A stretch of DNA of 7,145 bases from Chlamydiia bacterium. Its GTDB lineage: Bacteria > Chlamydiota > Chlamydiia > Chlamydiales > FEN-1388. The position numbers and the translations under genes were made by a program. A model generated the notes under the pieces. It made no database searches. It saw only the letters and a program-made list of their open reading frames with translations, and was not told where the DNA came from. Shown in pieces: positions 1 through 5,027 of this stretch; position 1 is the first letter of the stretch; each line of letters opens with the position of its first letter. The DNA lies in the NCBI GenBank assembly GCA_028293095.1, contig JAQGPK010000162.1, forward strand, positions 1-7,145. The letters are read 5' to 3'.

Positions 1-720
1 GATCTCATCACTACTGTGATCTGCACCTGCCTTTTCTTGCTTTGCAACTTCTGCGTCAATGATTTCATGTACTGCAATCGATGGAATCTCACTTGCATCA
101 TCTTGCTTTTCATCCATCTCTGCATCTTCTTCTTCAGCTGTTATATGTGATGGTTCTTCACTCTCTTGTGAAACTGCCTCTTCACTATGTGCATCTTCTA
201 AAACTGCTGGTTTTTCTGTTACTTTTTTCTTGGGGGCATCCTCTTCCACTTCAACTTTTAGAGTGTCGCTAATAATCTTTGCAATTTCTCGAAATTTTTT
301 TGTATCAATGGCCTCTATTCCATCATACTGATGATCATTGCCACTTTTATCAATTAACTTTAACTGACCATTTTGAAGTTTAAGGGCATTTTCCTTAGAG
401 GCAATCGCATACTTTTTTCTCACGCCATCTTCTTGTACGATATGCTCAAAAATAACTCCTTCTGAGCGGATTCCGTTATGGAGTAGCTTAATGGCTTCAT
501 CAAATTGCATATTTTTTACACAACTTTTCATTTGATCTGTGAGTGCATGATCAACAAAGCGGACTCTACGCCCCTTTAAATGAAGCTCTTTTTCACTATG
601 CAACACGCCAAGGCTTAATGATTTACAATCATTTTCAACCATTTTGTTTAGTTTCCCAATTAACGCATTGGGGCTGACTTCTGTAAAAAATTTTGAAAGA
701 TCATAAGTTGCACTTGGCAT
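1..720 (-). CDS. Unrecognised protein with acidic C-terminal tail, 3' end beyond the window
   Basis: The minus-strand frame is open for 240 codons from ATG at 718-720 to the left edge, so the C-terminus is missing. The start is well supported: an AGGAG Shine-Dalgarno lies 5 bases upstream (726-730). Residues 1-155 look like a soluble, mixed alpha/beta domain beginning MPSATYDLSKFF, with a charged patch (HLKGRRVRF near residue 47) and a possible small beta domain (residues 80-125). From about residue 155 it becomes low-complexity and very rich in Glu, Asp and Ala (for example VEVEEDAPKKK), which suggests a disordered acidic tail. There is no signal peptide or membrane segment. I do not recognise the family. 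Such tails occur in histone-like, chaperone-interacting and secreted effector proteins, but nothing here decides between these. Existence of the gene is fairly sure; function is unknown. Confidence 0.75.
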   Translation of the reverse strand, partial: MPSATYDLSKFFTEVSPNALIGKLNKMVENDCKSLSLGVLHSEKELHLKGRRVRFVDHALTDQMKSCVKNMQFDEAIKLLHNGIRSEGVIFEHIVQEDGVRKKYAIASKENALKLQNGQLKLIDKSGNDHQYDGIEAIDTKKFREIAKIISDTLKVEVEEDAPKKKVTEKPAVLEDAHSEEAVSQESEEPSHITAEEEDAEMDEKQDDASEIPSIAVHEIIDAEVAKQEKAGADHSSDEI

Positions 721-725
721 ACTCT

Positions 726-730
726 CTCCT
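726..730 (-). promoter_or_regulatory. Shine-Dalgarno of the acidic-tail protein gene
   Basis: The minus strand reads AGGAGAGAGT immediately before the ATG. The AGGAG core at 5-base spacing is one of the two best ribosome binding sites in the window and fixes the start at 720. Confidence 0.7.
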
Positions 731-744
731 AGTAAATGATACAT

Positions 745-779
745 ATACGCATTATAATAAATTCTCGATGCGTATTAAA
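745..779 (-). promoter_or_regulatory. Candidate sigma-70-type promoter with an operator-like inverted repeat
   Basis: On the minus strand a perfect TATAAT (751-756) lies upstream of the acidic-tail gene. The hexamer 17 bases further upstream is TTTAAT (774-779), which matches only 3 of 6 of TTGACA. Transcription would start near 744, giving a leader of about 24 bases. A perfect 8-bp inverted repeat, ATACGCAT (745-752) and ATGCGTAT (768-775), brackets the -10 box. Its half-sites are 23 bp apart centre to centre, about two helical turns, as expected for a dimeric repressor site. There is no T-run after it, so it is not a terminator. The promoter call is moderate and the operator call is inference. 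Confidence 0.4.
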
Positions 780-836
780 CCTATTAGTATCATTAATAAG
801 AATTAATTTAAACTAAATTATAATTTTATAGTAAAA

Positions 837-1712
837 TTATGTATATTCTTTAATTATTCGATCCTCTGTATAACAGACTTGAAAACGCAAGACCTCTTTT
901 GTGAAATAACCGCCTATCCATTTAAAAGTACGTGATGCGAGATAACTTGCGCCACCAAGCACCAAAGAGGCCCCTAGCGAAGGAAGAGATGCCCCTAACA
1001 GCATAGTCCCTACTATTCCACCAAAAGCACCAAAACTCGTGCCTGCTGCGCATTTAAGAGTTTCACTTAAAATAGGACGTATTCTGCTGAGCTCTGTAAG
1101 TCTATTGAAAAATCTATCAGATAGACCTGCACACTGCATGCCTGTATATAGGGTAAAACCTCCAACAGATGAAGATATGAGCGCTTGCTTATATTTCTCA
1201 TTATCCAGCCAATTGATACAGGCAGAAAGTAGTATTGTTGACGATAGTACAACGGCTACTGCAAGTACTCCTCTCTGTTTACCTTTGATTGATTCTGTAA
1301 CAAAAATTGCAGCTGGCATACAAAATCCTATAGGTACCTCCTCAAACTCATACATTTTTATAAAGCTAACGGATAAAGAGGCCGCCATATCCCATTGATA
1401 GAGTTCAATTGTATCTCTATACTTTCTGAAATAGGTTTCGATCATTAAATAGCGAATGGTGAGATAGGAAGAGGAAATTAGCTGTTTGAGTTCAGTATTT
1501 GAAGGGCACTTCTTCAGCTCCGCTACATGAAATCTCAACTCTCTTTGTACACGTAATCGCTGTTCCTTAATTTTTTCATTTGACATCTGACTTAATTGAT
1601 CCCAAACGGCAAACCTCCATACAAAAGAACGCTCCTCTACAAAAGTCTCGGTAGGTTTAGGTGATTGAATCTGCTCTAAAAAGGGCTGTACTTGTATTTT
1701 ATGAATATTCAT
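837..1712 (-). CDS. Unrecognised membrane protein with a glycine-rich hydrophobic hairpin
   Basis: This is a 291-residue open frame. Residues 1-110 are soluble and strongly charged, mostly helical, with a basic stretch (EKIKEQRLRVQRELR, about 46-60). Hydrophobic segments follow at about 148-168 and 178-196. A longer, Gly/Ala/Ser-rich stretch at about 221-257 (GGIVGTMLLGASLPSLGASL at 231-250) looks like a pair of closely packed helices with a short turn at Pro244. The last 30 residues are charged. There is no N-terminal signal peptide. Closely spaced hydrophobic pairs are typical of chlamydial inclusion-membrane (Inc) proteins, so an Inc-like secreted protein is one possibility; a resident inner-membrane protein is another. 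The start at 1712 has only a weak AGAG upstream; the next Met is residue 43. Family not recognised. Confidence 0.7.
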   Translation of the reverse strand: MNIHKIQVQPFLEQIQSPKPTETFVEERSFVWRFAVWDQLSQMSNEKIKEQRLRVQRELRFHVAELKKCPSNTELKQLISSSYLTIRYLMIETYFRKYRDTIELYQWDMAASLSVSFIKMYEFEEVPIGFCMPAAIFVTESIKGKQRGVLAVAVVLSSTILLSACINWLDNEKYKQALISSSVGGFTLYTGMQCAGLSDRFFNRLTELSRIRPILSETLKCAAGTSFGAFGGIVGTMLLGASLPSLGASLVLGGASYLASRTFKWIGGYFTKEVLRFQVCYTEDRIIKEYT

Positions 1713-1733
1713 TGCTAGAAACTCTCTGGAATA

Positions 1734-1761
1734 ATTATTACTTTAATAAAAATTGGGCCAA
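1734..1761 (-). promoter_or_regulatory. Weak candidate promoter for the membrane-protein gene
   Basis: The minus strand carries TTGGCC (1756-1761, 4 of 6 to the -35 consensus), a 16-base spacer and AATAAT (1734-1739, 5 of 6 to the -10 consensus). Transcription would start close to 1727, leaving a leader of about 15 bases. In DNA this AT-rich such matches arise by chance, so this is only a suggestion, but a separate promoter is plausible because a weak terminator-like stem lies just upstream. Confidence 0.3.
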
Positions 1762-1785
1762 TCTTATAACAGATTCTTTATGAAG

Positions 1786-1813
1786 GAAAAAGTAAAATCT
1801 ACTGCAAAGTAGA
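1786..1813 (-). terminator. Weak terminator-like stem after rsbV
   Basis: Forty bases past the rsbV stop the minus strand can form a 5-bp stem, TCTAC / GTAGA (1809-1813 with 1798-1802), around a 6-base loop. It is followed directly by TTTTACTTTTT. The stem is short and low in GC, so termination would be inefficient, but the position and the T-rich tail fit the end of the lol-rsb transcript. Confidence 0.3.
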
Positions 1814-1853
1814 GTACAGCAAACTTTTAATTGGAAATAGTATCTATTAATTT

Positions 1854-2186
1854 TTAGAATATTTTGAGAGCTTCATCCACACTTTCAAAGTGATTAAAGT
1901 ACTTCTCTACACCTGTCAGCTGAATAACCTCTCGAACCATCGGACAAAAATTACAAAAAGCAACAGAGCCACCTGCGCTCCCTACGTCTTGAATGACGTG
2001 AAGAAAAACACGCATTCCCGCACTAGATAAGTAATTTACTTCTCTGCAATCGATCAATATATTGCAATTTTTTTGCAAAATTTGTGTTGTCAGCAGCGCT
2101 TGAAGATCATCTGCGACTACGGCATCAACTCTACCACTAATATAAATGATAACAACGCTATCTCTTTTTTCCGTCTTTAGCTGCAT
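1854..2186 (-). CDS. rsbV: STAS-domain anti-sigma factor antagonist, RsbV/SpoIIAA type
   Basis: A 110-residue single STAS domain, the normal size for the family. It starts with a beta strand pair (VVIIYISGRVD), has the central strand ILIDCREV at about 43-50, and then the diagnostic loop YLSSAGMRVFL (52-62). In RsbV-type proteins a serine in this loop is phosphorylated by the partner kinase; alignment by eye to the DS(S/T)G loop of B. subtilis proteins points to Ser55, with Ser54 beside it. Unphosphorylated protein should bind RsbW and release whatever RsbW holds. The cytoplasmic protein is encoded immediately after rsbW, whose last codons overlap its start by 10 bp. There is no Shine-Dalgarno before the ATG, so translation is probably coupled to rsbW. 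Cys46, Cys77 and Cys80 are extra cysteines with no obvious role. Family call is very sure; the partner protein is inferred. Confidence 0.93.
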   Translation of the reverse strand: MQLKTEKRDSVVIIYISGRVDAVVADDLQALLTTQILQKNCNILIDCREVNYLSSAGMRVFLHVIQDVGSAGGSVAFCNFCPMVREVIQLTGVEKYFNHFESVDEALKIF

Positions 2187-2563
2187 GAGAGTACTTTTAT
2201 CAATGTAAGGATGTTTACGTTGTCAGAACGTGTATATCGTACCTCATCCATCACTGAACGGATCAGGCGAATTCCATGTTTCTCATAAAAGGCCGTGCTA
2301 TCCACTGTAGTAGGGTTAAAAGAAACTCCCTTATCTTTAATTAAAACTGCAAAATGGGGCGGTGTGTGGGCGCATTCAATGTGAATATGACCGGTTGTTT
2401 CAAAAAAATACCCATGCCTCATGATATTAATAAGAGCCTCTTCTGTGGCAAGTTGGATTTTCCATAATGCATCATGAGAGCACTGTGCACGTTCTGCATG
2501 AGCTGTCACAAAGTGAATAGCCTCTTGGAGTTCAGAGAGCTCTGAGCGAATTGTCTTTTGCAT
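2177..2563 (-). CDS. rsbW: RsbW-like anti-sigma serine kinase (HATPase fold)
   Basis: A 128-residue GHKL-type ATP-binding domain resembling RsbW/SpoIIAB. The N-box is clear: ATEEALINIMRHGY at 39-52, with Glu42 as likely general base, Asn46 as Mg ligand and His50. The G1 box is IKDKGVSFNP (75-84, Asp77 and Gly79). The G2 region reads YEKHGIRLIRSVMDEVRY (93-110): the LIR..MDEV.Y tail is typical, but the glycine pair that usually opens this box is reduced to Gly97 alone, with Glu94 and Lys95 in place of the first glycines. ATP binding or turnover could therefore differ from the standard enzyme. Expected role: bind a sigma factor or other target, and phosphorylate the STAS protein encoded next. 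The start overlaps the lolD end by 32 bp; GAGAG lies 9 bases upstream, and no later Met precedes the N-box. Confidence 0.88.
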   Translation of the reverse strand: MQKTIRSELSELQEAIHFVTAHAERAQCSHDALWKIQLATEEALINIMRHGYFFETTGHIHIECAHTPPHFAVLIKDKGVSFNPTTVDSTAFYEKHGIRLIRSVMDEVRYTRSDNVNILTLIKVLSCS

Positions 2564-3251
2564 CTTTTGATTCTCTCAGATAAAGGTGTCCACTTTCTAG
2601 TTCATAGCAGGCATCTAAAAGATTAGCAAGCTTGAGATTATGAGTCACTACAAGAAGCCCTTTGTCTTCCGCCTTGACACACCGTAGGAGAAGCGTTTCA
2701 ATCTCTTCTGCTGTTTGATGATCTAAATTACCTGTCGGCTCATCTGCTAAGATAATTTTTGGATTATTAATAAAAGCTCGTGCAATAGCCACGCGCTGAC
2801 GCTCACCGCCAGAAAGCATTGTTGCTTGATGGTGCATACGATCTTGTAAACCTACCATTTCCAATAGGTCACAGCCGCGCTTATATTGCAAAGAGCCCTT
2901 AGCAGTTGCTTGTCTGCCAATTTTGAGCGGCATCAGCACATTATCAAGCGCTGTGTAATCTGAAAGAAGATGAAAACCTTGAAAGATAAAACCAATTTCT
3001 TGGTTACGAATTTGATCTCTATTTTGTTCTGTAATTTCAATACCCGCGATTGAAATCACGCCATCAGATGGAGTATCAATAGTCCCCAAAATATGAAGTA
3101 GAGTTGTTTTTCCCTCGCCAGATTTTCCAACAATTGCAGCACTCTTACCAGAATAGAGTGCAAAATCAATCCCTTTCAAAATCTCAATGGGAGTTGGTTC
3201 TTTAAAGCGCTTAGTTACTTTCTCTGCAATCAACAGGGGAGTTTGATTCAT
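2532..3251 (-). CDS. lolD: Lipoprotein-releasing ABC transporter ATPase LolD
   Basis: A 239-residue ABC ATPase of the LolD/MacB group, usual length about 230. All motifs are present in order: Walker A GKSGEGKT (42-49), Q-loop Gln91 in FIFQGFHLL, signature LSGGERQR (146-153), Walker B IILADEPTGNLD (166-177) and switch His204 in VVTHN. The phrase ADEPTGNLD is characteristic of this group. It should hydrolyse ATP on the cytoplasmic face to drive release of mature lipoproteins from the inner membrane. The start is 4 bp after the permease stop, and the SD-like GAGGGG lies inside the permease's last codons, so the two are co-translated. The nearest alternative is another MacB-like exporter ATPase; the adjacent permease and the rpmG linkage favour LolD. 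Confidence 0.93.
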   Translation of the reverse strand: MNQTPLLIAEKVTKRFKEPTPIEILKGIDFALYSGKSAAIVGKSGEGKTTLLHILGTIDTPSDGVISIAGIEITEQNRDQIRNQEIGFIFQGFHLLSDYTALDNVLMPLKIGRQATAKGSLQYKRGCDLLEMVGLQDRMHHQATMLSGGERQRVAIARAFINNPKIILADEPTGNLDHQTAEEIETLLLRCVKAEDKGLLVVTHNLKLANLLDACYELESGHLYLRESKDAKDNSLRAL

Positions 3252-3255
3252 ATGA

Positions 3256-4731
3256 TTACCCCTCTCTTAAAGCATCAGATGTGTTTTGGCGACTTGCTTG
3301 AAGGGCAGCAATGATACCAGCAAGAGTTGAAATAACTGCTGTAGATATCATTACAAGCAAAAAGGCATACAGACTTACATCTGTTGGCATCATTTCACCA
3401 TAGAAATTTGTATTCAAAACATCAAAGCCTTGTAGCTTACCTAAAAATGATAAAAGAGCATTAAGATTCTTCACAGTTACATAGGCGGCACTGGCGCCTA
3501 TGACACTTCCAGTAGCTCCCATGAGAAAGCCTGATAGCCCAAAGATAAAGCCAATGCTCCGCTTTGTTGCACCCAGAGCTCTCAAAATGGCTACTTCTTT
3601 ATGCTTATCGCGTACTAAGATAATGAGCATCGAGATAATATTTGAGCAGGCAACTACAATAATAATAAGGGATATGAGAGAGAAGAGGTTGCGCTCACTT
3701 TTGAGCTGCTGAAAGATATCCTTTGTAAACTCATACTGATCGTAGGTTTCAACAGTGAAGTAGGAGGCAATTCCAGCCTTTTGCAAATTATTCTCGATTT
3801 CTTTTTGGACAGCGACTGCTTTACCGTAGTTTTGAAAAGAGACGTTCAATCCCGTTGGCATGAGGCCATCTTCTGTTTGCGAGGCTGATTGAATAAGAGA
3901 GACAGTTTTTGGATTCACCAAAATGAGTTTGCCACCGATCGGAATAATACCTGGATCATAAAAGCCTGCAACAGTGAAGGCAATTTGCTGCTCTTGTAAT
4001 GAAGTGGCTTGTGGAGCGTAATAGCCAAAAGTACCATGGTCACCCACATGCACTCCAGAATCGCGAAAGCTTTTTGGAAGAACCACTCCGTTATCAGATA
4101 ACAATCTTTGAATTTCACTATCAGACAGTTGCGAGGGGAGTAGCATACTTTTTTTCTGTAAGTTCTGTAGCTCCAATTCAAAATTTACAAGGTAAGAGGG
4201 TTGTGTAAGGACCCTTGTTGTAAACTCTCCTTGCTGTGCGCTTGTATCTTGCCGTATCAGTCGAATGGTCGTTGTAGCGAAGGCTGTTTCAAAAACCGAA
4301 ACCTCTACATCCTGTACAGCTTTTAGATTTTGAGCTGCATTAAACGCCTCTTTTACAAGATTTTTATCTCCCTTTTTAGGAAAATCTAGAGGGAGCTCTG
4401 GATCATGCTCTGGGTTGTATGGATCTGCGGCATCAGCATCGAGCTTTTCACGAAGTGTTTTTACTGCATAGCTAGAATGCTCACTCATTGAGTCGATCAG
4501 ATAGTCATAGGAGCGATAGTAGGTATCTTTAGGAATAATACGAACAGGAGCTGTAATGTTGATGAGCTTTTCTGTCCAGCGTCTTTCCAGCCCTTCGGTT
4601 GCTGAAAAAAAGACAATCGTTAACCACACAACCGTGGCTATAACAAAAATTGAAATTGTACTAATAATTGAGACTGAAAGATATCTGCGCCGAGGAATCA
4701 AATATTGTAGGGCAACGGACACTTCATACAT
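3256..4731 (-). CDS. lolE: LolC/LolE-type lipoprotein-releasing permease
   Basis: A 491-residue FtsX-family permease with the LolC/E layout. There is one N-terminal membrane helix (about 19-43, after the basic turn IPRRR), a long periplasmic MacB-type domain (about 45-335), and three C-terminal helices (about 338-364, 385-412 and 444-470). The conserved cytoplasmic loop KEVAILRALGATKRSI (368-383) couples to the ATPase, and the tail ends SDALREG. E. coli LolC and LolE are about 400-415 residues; most of the extra length is in the periplasmic domain, including an acidic, proline-rich stretch around 89-117 (DPYNPEHDPELPLDFPKK at 103-120 region). Only one permease gene is present, so a homodimer with LolD, as in LolF-type systems, is likely. 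The start has little SD (TAGG 10 bases upstream) and sits 17 bases after a hairpin. Exact lolC/lolE naming is by chlamydial precedent. Confidence 0.9.
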   Translation of the reverse strand: MYEVSVALQYLIPRRRYLSVSIISTISIFVIATVVWLTIVFFSATEGLERRWTEKLINITAPVRIIPKDTYYRSYDYLIDSMSEHSSYAVKTLREKLDADAADPYNPEHDPELPLDFPKKGDKNLVKEAFNAAQNLKAVQDVEVSVFETAFATTTIRLIRQDTSAQQGEFTTRVLTQPSYLVNFELELQNLQKKSMLLPSQLSDSEIQRLLSDNGVVLPKSFRDSGVHVGDHGTFGYYAPQATSLQEQQIAFTVAGFYDPGIIPIGGKLILVNPKTVSLIQSASQTEDGLMPTGLNVSFQNYGKAVAVQKEIENNLQKAGIASYFTVETYDQYEFTKDIFQQLKSERNLFSLISLIIIVVACSNIISMLIILVRDKHKEVAILRALGATKRSIGFIFGLSGFLMGATGSVIGASAAYVTVKNLNALLSFLGKLQGFDVLNTNFYGEMMPTDVSLYAFLLVMISTAVISTLAGIIAALQASRQNTSDALREG

Positions 4732-4748
4732 AGAATAAAAGCCTAGAT

Positions 4749-4784
4749 TGAGTCATATAGCGCGATCTTACTCTATATGACTCA
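4749..4784 (-). repeat. Perfect 12-bp inverted repeat between rpmG and the Lol permease gene
   Basis: TGAGTCATATAG (4749-4760) and CTATATGACTCA (4773-4784) are exact reverse complements around a 12-base loop. In RNA from the minus strand the hairpin begins 6 bases after the rpmG stop and ends 17 bases before the permease ATG. The bases after it (ATCTAGGCTTTTATTCT) contain only a delayed, short T-run, so it is at best a leaky terminator. It could instead set the rpmG to lolE expression ratio, stabilise an rpmG mRNA end, or bind a protein. Confidence 0.6.
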
Positions 4785-4790
4785 TTAACG

Positions 4791-4946
4791 CTACTTTGTT
4801 TCTTTAAAAGAAACGTGCTTTTTTAAAATTGGATCATATTTTTTTAATTCTACACGACCTGGTGTGGATGTTTTGTTCTTTGTGGTGTAGTACATGAATG
4901 TGCTTTCTGAGCTTTTAAGCTTAATTTTTTCTCTCTTGCTGGCCAT
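4791..4946 (-). CDS. rpmG: 50S ribosomal protein L33, cysteine-free form
   Basis: The frame encodes 51 residues, beginning MASKREKIKLKSSESTFMYY and containing the L33 hallmarks YYTTKNK and GRVELKKYDP, and ends KKHVSFKETK. This is the usual length (49-55). It lacks the two CxxC pairs of zinc-binding L33, so it is the zinc-independent type. It is a small component of the large ribosomal subunit near the E site. Start choice is secure: AGGAG lies 6 bases before the ATG. It heads the minus-strand gene run and its position before the permease and lolD matches the chlamydial order. Confidence 0.95.
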   Translation of the reverse strand: MASKREKIKLKSSESTFMYYTTKNKTSTPGRVELKKYDPILKKHVSFKETK

Positions 4947-4953
4947 GAAGGTC

Positions 4954-4958
4954 TCCTA
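4954..4958 (-). promoter_or_regulatory. Shine-Dalgarno of rpmG
   Basis: The minus strand reads ATTAGGAGACCTTC before the ATG, giving AGGAG at about 6-base spacing. A TATAAA hexamer (4969-4974) just upstream could be a -10 box, but I see no convincing -35 at the right distance. Confidence 0.55.
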
Positions 4959-5027
4959 ATAATTCAAATTTATACAAAAAGTTTACCTTAAATTTCATAA
5001 TATTTACCAGAGATATTTTGTAGAGGG

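Noticed and set aside
59..331. Plus-strand open frame of 90 codons, serine-rich
   Set aside because: It is antisense to the acidic tail of the 1-720 gene; its Ser/Leu bias is just the complement of Glu-rich codons, and there is no ribosome binding site.
1039..1398. Plus-strand open frame of 119 codons
   Set aside because: It lies entirely antisense to the membrane-protein gene, with no SD and no recognisable domain.
1753..1762. Short palindrome ATTGG-G-CCAAT
   Set aside because: The loop would be one base, so it cannot form a hairpin, and it overlaps the candidate -35 box by chance.
3915..4208. Overlapping open frames on both strands inside the permease gene
   Set aside because: They are alternative frames of a clear LolC/E-type coding sequence; compositions are unlike proteins and they have no start signals.
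4982..5008. Two TTTACC hexamers 21 bp apart in the rpmG/kinase divergent region
   Set aside because: Too short and too imperfect to call as -35 boxes or activator sites; no -10 box lies at the right distance from the first.
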